46,464 bases of DNA. It comes from Nocardia stercoris. GTDB taxonomy: Bacteria > Actinomycetota > Actinomycetes > Mycobacteriales > Mycobacteriaceae. The notes below the pieces were generated by a model. That model saw only the letters and a list, made by a program, of their open reading frames with translations, was not told where the DNA came from and searched no databases. This document shows positions 23,376-31,877 of the stretch, piece after piece. The stretch's first letter is position 1. Every line of letters begins with the position of its first letter. Both the position numbers and the translations under genes were made by a program. The stretch is taken from positions 1 to 46,464 of the forward strand of contig NZ_RFFH01000029.1 in the NCBI RefSeq assembly GCF_003696265.1, read 5' to 3'.

Positions 23376-24050
23376 TCAGTCCCCGGCGGACTCGCCGGTC
23401 CGGCCCGCCTTGCGATTCAGGAACGCGGTGGGCATGCCGGGCCAGGGGGCGTCCGCCGCGCGAGGGGTGATGCCCTCGGTCCGGATCGCGGCCAGCGCCA
23501 GCACACCGGCGACGGCGGTGGCGTTGGTGATCTCACCGGCCAGTGCCGCACGGACCGCGTCCGGCACCGGCATGCGCACGATCCGCAGGTCGGCCTCCTC
23601 CAATTCCGGCTCGGGCCGGTCGGTTTCGTAGAGGCCGGTGGCCAGGTAGACCCGCAGAGCCTCGTCGGTGAAGCCCGGCGACAGCGCGACGTCCACCAGC
23701 ACCGCCCATTCGCGGGCCGCGAGCCCGGTCTCCTCGGCGAGTTCACGCTGCGCCGCCGCGAGCGGATCCTCCCCGAGTTCGTCGAGCAGGCCGGCGGGCA
23801 GTTCGAGCAGCCGCCGCCCCACCGGGTGCCGGTACTGGTCGATCAGCACCAGCTCACCGGCGTCGTCGATGGCGGCCACCGCGACCGCGCCGTGGTGCTC
23901 GATCACCTCGCGCTCGGCGACCTTCCCGCCGGGCATCACGACCTGATCCAGCCGCAACGCCACGATCGCACCGGAATACACCACTTCGCTACCGACGGTG
24001 TCGAACACGTGCGTTCCCGGCGCGGGCTGCTCATCACTCACGAGAGTCAC
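23376..24050 (-). CDS. Nudix hydrolase, ADP-ribose pyrophosphatase type (Rv1700-like)
   Basis: This 224-aa Nudix enzyme probably hydrolyses ADP-ribose or related nucleotide sugars. The Nudix box is complete: GLLDELGEDPLAAAQRELAE followed by ETGL, matching GX5EX7REUXEEXGU. Upstream are GAVAVAAIDDAGELVLIDQY and RHPVGRRLLELPAGLL, the latter characteristic of ADP-ribose pyrophosphatases. The GTG start at 24050 or GTG 24041 are both possible. In M. tuberculosis the orthologous Rv1700 lies between pyrG and xerD; here an extra Pro-rich membrane protein gene is inserted between it and pyrG. Confidence 0.93.
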   Translation of the reverse strand: MTLVSDEQPAPGTHVFDTVGSEVVYSGAIVALRLDQVVMPGGKVAEREVIEHHGAVAVAAIDDAGELVLIDQYRHPVGRRLLELPAGLLDELGEDPLAAAQRELAEETGLAAREWAVLVDVALSPGFTDEALRVYLATGLYETDRPEPELEEADLRIVRMPVPDAVRAALAGEITNATAVAGVLALAAIRTEGITPRAADAPWPGMPTAFLNRKAGRTGESAGD

Positions 24051-24125
24051 CCTACGCCGTACCGCCGCGACGTCCGCTGCCCCTTTCCGGCCGTCCCGCT
24101 GCCACTTCCGCAGCGGGACACCACC

Positions 24126-25157
24126 TCACCGGAACAGGAACGCGGTGACACTGTCGCTCTGCCGGTACTTCAGGTATTTGGCGGCCAGGTCCGGGTCGAC
24201 GCCCGACGTGGCGGTCACCTCGGTGATCACCAGGAAGTTCTTCTGGCTGCCGTCCCGCCACTTTCCGGTGGCCCAGTCGGAGATCTCACCGTCGGCGGGC
24301 CAGTGCAGGTCGTCGTCCTCGAACTGGCCGTCCTGGGACGCCGCCGAGGCCGACGATTCGTCGGACATGGTCAATACCAGCTGGCTGAGCATGAGCGCGC
24401 CGCCCTCGGCTTTCCAGGTCAACCGGGAGGCGGACTTGCAACCCAGCCCGGTCATCTTGCCCGCCTTCTCGATCGGCGAGCAGCTGGGGAAGTCCTCGCC
24501 CTTCACCCAACTCGCGGTCAGCGCGACGTCACCGAGCTTGAAGTTCCAGTCCTTGCCGAATTCGGTGTAGCTGAACTTGTTCGCCGTCGACGGGTTGGTG
24601 GTCGGCGCCGAACTGCGCGTGGTGGTGGTCGTGGACGACGACGTGGTCGTCGCCGCCGCCGACGACGAACTGGACGCCGCCGCATCGTTGTTGCTGTCGT
24701 GCGAACTCGCCGCGTACACGGCGATGCCGCCGATCACCAGCAGTGCCACCACACCGAGCGCCAGGCCCACGATCAGGCCCGTCCGGGACTTCTTCGGCGG
24801 CACAGGGTATCCGGGCCCGTAACCCGGATACCCGGGCTGCTGTGGATATCCCGGCTGGGCGAAGCCCTGCTGCGGCGGGTAACCCGGTTGCGCCGGATAT
24901 CCCGGCTGCTGCGGGTATCCGGGCTGCGACTGCGGCGGCACCTGCTGCCCCCAGGCGTCGACCGGCTGGGCCGGCTGCGCCTGCTGCCCGGTCCAGCCCT
25001 GGTCGGCGGGCTGACCGGGCCAGGCGACGTGCTGGGTCGGCTCGGCCGCGGGCTGGGAGGCCTGGTTCCACCAGGCCGTCACATTGTCCTGCGGTTCCGG
25101 CTGCGGTTCGCCGCTCGGCGAACCCGCGCCGGACGGCGGCTCAGGTGGATACGTCAT
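24126..25157 (-). CDS. Pro/Gln/Gly-rich single-TM protein with extracellular domain
   Basis: The 343-aa protein has a cytoplasmic tail of about 120 residues made of repeated PGYPQQ and PGYP units, a basic stop (PKKSR), a membrane helix at about 126-149 (LIVGLALGVVALLVIGGIAV), a Ser/Thr linker (about 155-190) and an outer domain of about 150 residues with two Cys (FPSCSP and GLGCKSA) probably in a disulfide. This layout recurs in Nocardia membrane proteins of unknown role. ATG 25157 has an AAGAGGTGAGCAG ribosome-binding region. It is an insertion relative to the M. tuberculosis order. It shares its general design with the LppU-like protein at 14874, though no sequence relation is evident outside the low-complexity tail. 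Confidence 0.7.
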   Translation of the reverse strand: MTYPPEPPSGAGSPSGEPQPEPQDNVTAWWNQASQPAAEPTQHVAWPGQPADQGWTGQQAQPAQPVDAWGQQVPPQSQPGYPQQPGYPAQPGYPPQQGFAQPGYPQQPGYPGYGPGYPVPPKKSRTGLIVGLALGVVALLVIGGIAVYAASSHDSNNDAAASSSSSAAATTTSSSTTTTTRSSAPTTNPSTANKFSYTEFGKDWNFKLGDVALTASWVKGEDFPSCSPIEKAGKMTGLGCKSASRLTWKAEGGALMLSQLVLTMSDESSASAASQDGQFEDDDLHWPADGEISDWATGKWRDGSQKNFLVITEVTATSGVDPDLAAKYLKYRQSDSVTAFLFR

Positions 25158-25280
25158 CTGCTCACCTCTTCTGGCGGCGCACCGAACCCCTCACGATGCG
25201 GCTGTCGTCCCTGCCAGACTAGAGGTAACGACCGACATCGGGCCGTCCTGGTATCCGAGCGTGATCTTCCCCGGACGACT

Positions 25281-25312
25281 CCGGGCCGCCCGCGACGGTG
25301 CGGACGGCCCGG
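25281..25312 (-). terminator. Terminator after pyrG
   Basis: A 13-bp G/C-rich stem (25281-25293 with 25300-25312, one G-T wobble in the minus-strand RNA) and a 6-base loop, 20 bp downstream of the pyrG stop. There is no T-tract, as is common in actinobacteria. Confidence 0.7.
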
Positions 25313-25332
25313 AACTGCGACGACGACGAGAC

Positions 25333-27066
25333 TCAGACGTCGATCTGTTCCGGCGACTGGTCGCCGGCGACCGCGTCACCCGGCAGGTCGACCGGAAGAC
25401 GTTCGGCCGCTTTGTATTTCAGCGCCGCCTGGACCAGGCCCGCGAACAGCGGGTGCGGGCGGGTGGGCCGGCTCTTCAGCTCCGGGTGCGCCTGCGTGGC
25501 CACGAAGAACGGGTGCACGTCGGCGGGCAGCTCGACGAATTCGACCAGGTGGCCGTCCGGCGAGGTGCCGCTGAACCGCAGGCCGCTCTTGGCGATCCGG
25601 TCCCGGTAGGCGTTGTTCACCTCGTAGCGGTGCCGGTGCCGCTCGGAAACCTCGGTGGCGCCGTAGGTCTGGGCCACGACCGAACCCTTGCTCAACACCG
25701 CCGGGTAGGCGCCCAGCCGCATGGTGCCGCCCAGGTCGGCCTCACCGGCCACGATCTGCTCCTGGTCGGCCATGGTCGAGATCACCGGATGCAAGGTGTC
25801 GGGCTCGAATTCGGCCGAGTTGGCGTCGGTCAGGCCGACCGACCGAGCGGCCTCGATCACCACGCACTGCAGGCCCAGGCACAGGCCGAGCAGCGGGATG
25901 CCACGGGTGCGGGCGAACCGGATGGCTCCGACCTTGCCCTCGATCCCGCGGATACCGAACCCGCCGGGGATCAGGATCGCGTCGACATCGCTGAGGTGCT
26001 CGGCGGCACCGGCCTCGGTCTCGCATTCGTCGGACTGCACCCAGCGCACGTTCACCTTGGCGTGCGCGGCGAAACCGCCCGCGCGCAGTGCCTCGGTGAC
26101 CGACAGGTAGGCGTCGGGCAGGTCGACGTACTTGCCGACCAGCGCGATGGTGACCTGCTCGCGCGGGTTGTGCACCCGGCCGAGCAGATCGCCCCACACG
26201 GTCCAGTCCACATCGCGGAACGGCAGGCCCAGGCGGCGGACCACGTAGGCGTCCAGGCCCTCGCGGTGCAGCACCTTCGGGATGTCGTAGATCGAGGGGG
26301 CGTCCGGGGTGGAGATGCAGGCGTCGACGTCGACGTCGCACATGAGCGCGATCTTGTTCTTCAGCGGCTGCGGCACCTCGCGGTCGCAGCGCAGGATCAG
26401 CGCGTCGGGCTGGATACCGATGTTGCGCAGCGCCGCCACCGAGTGCTGGGTCGGCTTGGTCTTGAGCTCGCCCGAGGGCGCCAGGTACGGGACCAGCGAC
26501 ACGTGCAGGAAGAACACGTTGTCACGGCCGACGTCGTGGCGGATCTGGCGCGCCGCCTCCAGGAACGGCTGCGATTCGATGTCGCCGACCGTGCCACCGA
26601 TCTCGGTGATCACCACATCGGGAACCTGACCGTCGGCGTCCGGTGCGGCCATGGCCAGCACCCGGTTCTTGATCTCGTCGGTGATGTGCGGGATGACCTG
26701 CACCGTGTCACCGAGGTACTCGCCGCGCCGCTCCTTGGCGATGACGGTCGAATACACCTGTCCGGTGGTGACATTCGCGTCCTTGGAAAGGTCGCGATCG
26801 AGGAAGCGTTCGTAGTGGCCGACGTCCAGGTCGGTCTCGGCGCCGTCCTCGGTCACGAAGACCTCACCGTGCTGAAACGGGTTCATGGTGCCCGGATCGA
26901 CGTTGAGGTACGGATCGAGCTTCTGCATCGTCACGCGCAGGCCGCGCGAAGTGAGCAGCTGGCCGAGGCTGGAGGCGGTTAGCCCCTTACCGAGCGACGA
27001 GGCGACGCCACCGCTGACGAAGATGTGCTTGGTGACCGTGCGCGACGGAATCCGTGATTGACCCAC
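25333..27066 (-). CDS. pyrG: CTP synthase
   Basis: PyrG converts UTP to CTP using glutamine. The 577-aa protein has the synthetase domain starting KHIFVSGGVASSLGKGLTAS (P-loop) and containing MQKLDPYLNVDPGTMNPFQH and GEVFVTEDGAETDLDVGHYE, and the class I glutamine amidotransferase domain with GGFGIRG, the nucleophile Cys in GLCLGLQC, and the late His-Glu pair in ATQAHPELKSRP. The GTG start at 27066 has no ribosome binding site; a TACTGT -10 box at 27075-27080 suggests a leaderless mRNA. It is followed by a terminator. The C-terminal tail (about 555-577) is acidic and variable. Confidence 0.97.
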   Translation of the reverse strand: MGQSRIPSRTVTKHIFVSGGVASSLGKGLTASSLGQLLTSRGLRVTMQKLDPYLNVDPGTMNPFQHGEVFVTEDGAETDLDVGHYERFLDRDLSKDANVTTGQVYSTVIAKERRGEYLGDTVQVIPHITDEIKNRVLAMAAPDADGQVPDVVITEIGGTVGDIESQPFLEAARQIRHDVGRDNVFFLHVSLVPYLAPSGELKTKPTQHSVAALRNIGIQPDALILRCDREVPQPLKNKIALMCDVDVDACISTPDAPSIYDIPKVLHREGLDAYVVRRLGLPFRDVDWTVWGDLLGRVHNPREQVTIALVGKYVDLPDAYLSVTEALRAGGFAAHAKVNVRWVQSDECETEAGAAEHLSDVDAILIPGGFGIRGIEGKVGAIRFARTRGIPLLGLCLGLQCVVIEAARSVGLTDANSAEFEPDTLHPVISTMADQEQIVAGEADLGGTMRLGAYPAVLSKGSVVAQTYGATEVSERHRHRYEVNNAYRDRIAKSGLRFSGTSPDGHLVEFVELPADVHPFFVATQAHPELKSRPTRPHPLFAGLVQAALKYKAAERLPVDLPGDAVAGDQSPEQIDV

Positions 27067-27074
27067 GGGACTTC

Positions 27075-27080
27075 ACAGTA
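27075..27080 (-). promoter_or_regulatory. -10 hexamer TACTGT of pyrG
   Basis: TACTGT on the minus strand lies eight bases before the pyrG GTG at 27066 and there is no Shine-Dalgarno sequence, so a leaderless transcript is inferred. Confidence 0.4.
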
Positions 27081-27137
27081 ACACCCCGGGCCGCCCCGGC
27101 ACGAATGCCACGCACCCGGACCATCCGCTGGCCGGGC

Positions 27138-27163
27138 CGCTACCGGACCCGCGGCCGGTAGCG
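27138..27163. terminator. Hairpin between mctB/steB-like gene and pyrG
   Basis: A perfect 9-bp stem (cgctaccgg at 27138-27146, pairing with 27155-27163) and an 8-base loop in the 220-bp gap between the mctB stop and the pyrG start. It may terminate the upstream steA-mctB transcript; the rest of the gap shows nothing clear. Confidence 0.5.
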
Positions 27164-27286
27164 AGTGACGCGGCACACGTTCCACCCTGGCTACATCACC
27201 GCAAACAGGGCGATCAGCCGGGGTCGAGGACCGCTGAACACAGCGCTGCCCCGGCCACACGCGCCGGGACAGTGCGAGGGTCGAGC

Positions 27287-28225
27287 TCAGTGCGGCAGGG
27301 CCGCCACCGTCAGCGCACCGGCCTTCGCGCCGGTGCCGTAGTTACCGGTCACACCGGCGAGTTGCTCGCTCAACCCGAGCGCGGTGGTGACCCGGCCGAT
27401 CTCCCGGTCGACATTGTCGACGGTGGTCAGCGCGGCGGACAGCTGCGGATCCGAGCGCACCACCGCGATCGCGCCGTCGTCGGCGGCGGCGCCTTCCCGC
27501 CCGGCCAGCACCACACCGGCGCCCCGGGCGCGCAGCGCGCCGGCGAACCGGGCCACGATCGAACCCTGGCCGCTCTCATCGGCTTTCGCGGCCGGCCCGG
27601 TGATCACGACGGCCAGCTGCGCGGGCTGTATGTCACCGGTGGTGGTCAGGAAACCGCCGCCGCGCAGCGTGTCCAGGATGAGCCCGCGTTCCTGACCGGT
27701 CGCGCGCGGCTGCCCGTTGGCGGGGTCGTTCAGCAACGACAGCCCCAGCAGATCACCGGCGATACTGCCCTGGTCGACCGCGCTGGTGGACAACTGAGCG
27801 CCGGCGGGAATCATGTTCGTGACCGCCGTGCGCAGCCGGTCGCCCTCACCGGAGTCGAGGAACGGCGCGGCCAGCGCGATCCGCCCGGTCACCGCCGCAC
27901 CGGCGGTGGTCAGGTCCTTTGAGACGGCCTCGACGTCGGCGGCCTCGGCGTCGGGGGTGCTGAACACCAGCACACTGTGCTCGGCCAGCGTGCCGCCCAG
28001 AATGCGGCCGGCCGAATGGGCGATGAAGCTGTCGCCCGCGTCCGATTGCGCCGACAGGCTCGCGTTCTGCGCGGTCAGGCGGTCGATCGTGGCCTGCTGG
28101 GCGCGGTCGTTGCGCAGCGACGACAACAGTCCGGCGCCGAACGAGTGCGCACCGAGAACGAGCCCGATGGCCAGCGCCAGGAAGATGGCGGCGATCGAGA
28201 CGGCGTGCTGGCGTAGTGAGATCAC
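27287..28225 (-). CDS. MctB/SteB-like copper transport/cell envelope protein (Rv1698 family)
   Basis: This 312-aa protein belongs to the DUF3186/MctB family. An N-terminal hydrophobic anchor (VSIAAIFLALAIGLVLGAHS, about 8-28) is followed by a coiled coil (ATIDRLTAQNASLSAQS) and a compact alpha/beta domain. Rv1698 (MctB) was described as an envelope channel that limits copper in M. tuberculosis, and in corynebacteria the same family (SteB) interacts with SteA at division sites. The steA gene directly upstream (8 bp gap) supports the latter link. The GTG at 28225 is preceded by AAGGA at a longish distance. The C-terminus ends in a Gly/Ala-rich tail. Confidence 0.88.
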   Translation of the reverse strand: MISLRQHAVSIAAIFLALAIGLVLGAHSFGAGLLSSLRNDRAQQATIDRLTAQNASLSAQSDAGDSFIAHSAGRILGGTLAEHSVLVFSTPDAEAADVEAVSKDLTTAGAAVTGRIALAAPFLDSGEGDRLRTAVTNMIPAGAQLSTSAVDQGSIAGDLLGLSLLNDPANGQPRATGQERGLILDTLRGGGFLTTTGDIQPAQLAVVITGPAAKADESGQGSIVARFAGALRARGAGVVLAGREGAAADDGAIAVVRSDPQLSAALTTVDNVDREIGRVTTALGLSEQLAGVTGNYGTGAKAGALTVAALPH

Positions 28226-28233
28226 AAGTGCCC

Positions 28234-29445
28234 CTATCCTTCTCGGTTGAGGGCCTGGTGGAACCGGGCCAAAACGTGGTGACCGGAGGTGACCGCCCAG
28301 TCCAGCAGGTCGCCGCCGGTGCTGGTCGCGACCAGCGCGGCGACCATGGCGATCAGCGCCGCCAGGACCACCAGCGCCAGCGCCCAGCCGGCCGTCCGGT
28401 TGCGGTACAGCAGCGCCACGGCCGCGGCGTCGATCAGCTTCGGACTGGTCTTGAGCCGGGTCAGGAACGTCGCCGGGCTGGATTCGAGCCGACCGCGGTC
28501 GAAGAAGTCGTCCAGCGAGATCGCCGCGCCGACCGTGACGATGAGCTCGGCACCGTTGTGGTCGGCCAGCAGCAGCGCCAGGTCCGACGGGGAACCCGAG
28601 GACGGGAAGGTGGTGGCGCCGATCCCCAGATCCTGGATCCGCTCCAGGCCCTTGGCGTGCCCGTCGGTGTCGGCCGGCAGGATCACCTCGGCACCGCACT
28701 TGAGCGTGGCGGCGGTGATCTCGTCGGGGTCGCCCACGATCAGATCGGGCTCGTATCCGCAGCGCCGCACGGTATCCGCGCCGCGGCCCACCCCCACCAC
28801 GATCGGGATGTGTTCGCGCAGATAGGGCTTGAGTCGCTTGAGGTGCGGCAGGGTCTCCGGTCCGTCGGCCACGATCAGCACGTGCCGGCCACGCATCGAC
28901 AGTTCCAGCTCCGGGATGCCGATGCCGTCGATCAGCTGCGCGCTCTCGGTCCGGATGTATTCCAGCGTATTTCCGGCGAACGCGGCCAGATGGTCGGCGA
29001 TCCCGTTGCGAGCCTCCGTCATTCGCTCGGCGACCACGTCGGCGGTCAGCTCGATGCCCTCGACCAGCGCGTCGGGCTCCTTCTTGGTGATCCGGTCGGC
29101 GTACACCACGCCGCCGCACACCCGCACCTTCGCGCCGTCCTTGATCCGCGCGAAGACGTCGGAGGACATCACGTCGATGAGCACGATCCCGTTCGCCACC
29201 AGCACATCCGGGCCCAGGTTGGGGTAGCGCCCCGAGACCGACGGCGAGGCGTTGATCACCGCGACCACGCCGGCTTCGACGAGCCGGTCGGCGGTGGCCC
29301 GATCCAGGTCGAGTTCGTCGAGGACCGCGATCTCACCGGGTCCGATTCTCTTCAGCAACCGCCGAGTATTGCGGTCCACCCGCGCCGTTCCGGTCGATCC
29401 GGGCAACGCGTCGGCGTTCTTGGACAGCAGGGCCGGCATCCTCAT
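28234..29445 (-). CDS. steA: SteA-like cell-division protein (Rv1697 family)
   Basis: This 403-aa protein has the layout of the Rv1697/SteA family: a thiamin-pyrophosphokinase-like domain with GVGRGADTVRRCGYEPDLIV and GDPDEITAATL (about 215-250), preceded by an alpha/beta region (IAVLDELDLDRATADRLVEA), and a C-terminal membrane helix (about 360-380, LALVVLAALIAMVAALVATS). In Corynebacterium, SteA and SteB form a complex acting in cytokinesis and cell-wall integrity. ATG 29445 has a GGAG box; an in-frame ATG six bases later is also possible. It is the first gene of a pair with the mctB/steB gene and is read divergently from the SRPBCC gene. Confidence 0.9.
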   Translation of the reverse strand: MRMPALLSKNADALPGSTGTARVDRNTRRLLKRIGPGEIAVLDELDLDRATADRLVEAGVVAVINASPSVSGRYPNLGPDVLVANGIVLIDVMSSDVFARIKDGAKVRVCGGVVYADRITKKEPDALVEGIELTADVVAERMTEARNGIADHLAAFAGNTLEYIRTESAQLIDGIGIPELELSMRGRHVLIVADGPETLPHLKRLKPYLREHIPIVVGVGRGADTVRRCGYEPDLIVGDPDEITAATLKCGAEVILPADTDGHAKGLERIQDLGIGATTFPSSGSPSDLALLLADHNGAELIVTVGAAISLDDFFDRGRLESSPATFLTRLKTSPKLIDAAAVALLYRNRTAGWALALVVLAALIAMVAALVATSTGGDLLDWAVTSGHHVLARFHQALNREG

Positions 29446-29612
29446 GGGCTCCGATAATCGTCGGAAACCCACGACCAGCGGTGGAGGCGCGCCGACGGTT
29501 ATAGGCAAAGCGAATAGTGCGGCCGGAGCGGACGATCGGGGGTGATATTCCCGAACAGGATCCACCCACCGAACCGATAGGCTGCTGCCACTACAGAACA
29601 GGAGTCCCACAC

Positions 29613-30029
29613 ATGGTCAGTACGACTGTCGACACCCTCATCCGCGCACCGCGCGAACAGGTCTACAAGCTCTTCGTCGAACGTGACGCCCTCAGCGGCC
29701 GGCTGCCGATCGACATCACGCTGCTCACCCCGGGCGCGCCGGAGCCGTCGGGTGTCGGCGCGGTGTACCAGCTCGGCAAGTTCGGTCTCGGCGCCAAGGA
29801 GCAGACCACCGAACTCGTGCCGAACGAGCGGATGGAATACAAGGTCGTCGGCGGCCTGCCGGTGCGCAACCACGTCGGCACCGTCACCTTCACCGACGCG
29901 CCCGAGGGCACGCTGGTGTCCTACCGGATGGTGTCGGAGCCGAGCCTGCCCGCGCCCGCGTTCGCCGTGCAGGCGCTGCTGCGCACCCTGATCAAGCAGT
30001 TCCTCAGCGCCGCCAAGAAGGCCGTGTAA
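29613..30029 (+). CDS. SRPBCC-family protein (polyketide cyclase/lipid-binding fold)
   Basis: This 138-aa protein has the helix-grip fold pattern of SRPBCC/START-like proteins: VSTTVDTLIRAPREQVYKLF at the N-terminus, the strand series GVGAVYQLGKFGLGAKEQT, ERMEYKVVGGLPVRNHVG and TLVSYRMVSEPS, and a long C-terminal helix (FAVQALLRTLIKQFLSAAKK) that closes the cavity. Such proteins bind hydrophobic ligands; the specific ligand is unknown. ATG 29613 has a CAGGAGT ribosome binding site eight bases upstream. It is the only plus-strand gene in the der-to-Rv1693-like core block, so it is probably an insertion relative to the conserved order. Confidence 0.82.
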   Translation: MVSTTVDTLIRAPREQVYKLFVERDALSGRLPIDITLLTPGAPEPSGVGAVYQLGKFGLGAKEQTTELVPNERMEYKVVGGLPVRNHVGTVTFTDAPEGTLVSYRMVSEPSLPAPAFAVQALLRTLIKQFLSAAKKAV

Positions 30030-30055
30030 CACCGGAATTCGCCCGGCGCCGCGAT

Positions 30056-30090
30056 CCCGGCCCACCACCTGTCCGTAGCTGTGGGCCGGG
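30056..30090. terminator. Hairpin between convergent SRPBCC gene and recN
   Basis: A perfect 10-bp stem (30056-30065 with 30081-30090) and a 15-base loop between the two convergent stop codons, plausible as a bidirectional terminator. Confidence 0.55.
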
Positions 30091-30095
30091 CCGGT

Positions 30096-31877
30096 TCACG
30101 CGGAGCGGTCCTCGCCCTCGTCCTTCTCGGCGCGGGCGGTCGCCAGCAGTTCCTCGGCATGGGCGCGGCCGGTCTCGGTGTCGTCGAGGCCGGCCAGCAT
30201 CCGCGCCAGTTCCCGCACCCGTTCGGCGCTGGTCAGCGCTCGCACGCCACTGTCGACGCCCTTGCCGTCGTCCACCTTCGACACCACCAGATGGGTGTCG
30301 GCGAAGGCGGCCACCTGCGGCAGGTGGGTCACCACGATCACCTGATGGGTGCGCGCCAACCGAGCCAGCCGGCGCCCGATCTCGACCGCCGCGCGGCCGC
30401 CGACACCGGCGTCGACCTCGTCGAACACCATGGTGGTGCCGTGTTCGGAACTGGCCAGCACCACTTCCAGTGCCAGCATCACCCGCGACAGCTCACCGCC
30501 GGACGCGCTGCGGCTCAACGGCAATGCCTGCGCGCCGGAGTGCGCGGCGAGCCGGAATTCCACGTCGTCGGTGCCCGACGAGCCCGCGTGCAGGTCGGCG
30601 CCGTCGATGGTGATCGGCGCGGAATCCCGTTCACCGGCGACCAGCGGCCGCACCACGACCTCGAGTTTCGCGCGGCCCATGGCCAGCCCGCTCAGCTCCG
30701 AACTCACCGCCGCCGCAAGCTTTTTCGCCGCCTTGGTGCGGGCCGCGGTCAGTTTCTTCGCCGTCTCCCGGACCTGCACGGCGGCGGTCTCGACCTCGGC
30801 GGCCAGCGCCGCCAGCGCCTCGTCGGACACGTCCAGCGACGCCATCCGGTCCCGGGCCTCCTGCGCCCAGGCCCGCACCCCGTCGATATCGGCGGCGTAT
30901 TTGCGGGTCAGCGTCTTGAGCTCCGCCTGCCGGTTCAGCAGCGTGTCCAGCGCGCCCGGGTCGGCGGGCAGCTCCGAGAGATAGCCGCTGAGTTCGGTTG
31001 TGAGATCGACCACGACCGCGATGGCGTCGTTCAGCCGCGGTACCAGTCCGCTCAGCGCCGGGTCGTCGGTCGCCTCCAGGCGGGCGCGGGCGGTACCCAG
31101 CGCGTCCAATGCGCCTGCGGCACTGCCGTATCCGTCGGCACCACCGGCGAGCGCGTCGTGCGCGCCGGTGGCGGCCTCGCGCAACGAGTCCAGGTCCGAC
31201 AACCGCCGCACCTCGGCCACGATCCGTTCGTCCTCACCGGGTTCCGGTGCGATGGCGTCGATCTCGTCGAGGGCGTGCCGCAGCCGGTCCGCCTCGAGCG
31301 CCAATTCCCTGCTGTGCGCGGTCCGTTCGAGCAGCTCGTTGCGGGCGCGCAGCCAGCCCTCGCGAGCCAGCCGGTAGCGGCGCAGCACCCCGGCGATCGC
31401 GTCGCCGGCGAACTGGTCCAGCGCGCGCAACTGCTGGTCCGGGCGCTGCAACCGCAGCTGGTCGTTCTGGCCGTGCACGGTCAGGATCGGCGCCGCGAAT
31501 TCGCCCAGGACCGCGGCCGGTACGCTGCGCCCGCCCAGATGGGCCCGCGAGCGCCCGTCGCTGCCCACGGTCCGGACCGCGATCACGCTGCCGTCCTCGT
31601 CGAGCTGCGCGCCCGCCGATTCCAGCACCTTCGCGGTCTCGTCGCGGGCGGCGTCGTGCGCGCCGTCGACGGTGAAGATGCCCTCCACCACCGCGCGCGC
31701 CGCGCCCTGCCGCACCCGGCCGGCGTCCGCGCGCGCACCACTGAGCAGGTGCAGGCTGGTGACCACCATGGTCTTGCCGGCGCCGGTCTCACCGGTCAGG
31801 CAGGTCAGCCCCGCATCGAATTGCGCTGCGGCACTGGAAATGACGCCCAGGCCGTCAATCCTGATCTCTGTCAGCAT
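30096..31877 (-). CDS. recN: DNA repair protein RecN
   Basis: RecN is an SMC-like ATPase acting early in double-strand break repair. The 593-aa protein has Walker A FDAGLTCLTGETGAGKTMVV near the N-terminus, a long coiled-coil arm (about 150-370), and the C-terminal ABC signature LSRSASGGELSRVMLALEVV with Walker B MVFDEVDAGVGGRAAVEIG. It ends with an acidic/basic tail. The ATG at 31877 lies 23 bases inside the end of nadK, giving translational overlap. The gene order tlyA-nadK-recN is conserved in actinobacteria. No SOS-box search was possible by eye in this coding overlap. Confidence 0.96.
   Translation of the reverse strand: MLTEIRIDGLGVISSAAAQFDAGLTCLTGETGAGKTMVVTSLHLLSGARADAGRVRQGAARAVVEGIFTVDGAHDAARDETAKVLESAGAQLDEDGSVIAVRTVGSDGRSRAHLGGRSVPAAVLGEFAAPILTVHGQNDQLRLQRPDQQLRALDQFAGDAIAGVLRRYRLAREGWLRARNELLERTAHSRELALEADRLRHALDEIDAIAPEPGEDERIVAEVRRLSDLDSLREAATGAHDALAGGADGYGSAAGALDALGTARARLEATDDPALSGLVPRLNDAIAVVVDLTTELSGYLSELPADPGALDTLLNRQAELKTLTRKYAADIDGVRAWAQEARDRMASLDVSDEALAALAAEVETAAVQVRETAKKLTAARTKAAKKLAAAVSSELSGLAMGRAKLEVVVRPLVAGERDSAPITIDGADLHAGSSGTDDVEFRLAAHSGAQALPLSRSASGGELSRVMLALEVVLASSEHGTTMVFDEVDAGVGGRAAVEIGRRLARLARTHQVIVVTHLPQVAAFADTHLVVSKVDDGKGVDSGVRALTSAERVRELARMLAGLDDTETGRAHAEELLATARAEKDEGEDRSA

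Noticed and set aside
22899..25574. 891-aa plus-strand open frame across xerD, the Nudix gene and the Pro-rich gene
   Set aside because: Covers several well-supported minus-strand genes; composition indicates a shadow frame.
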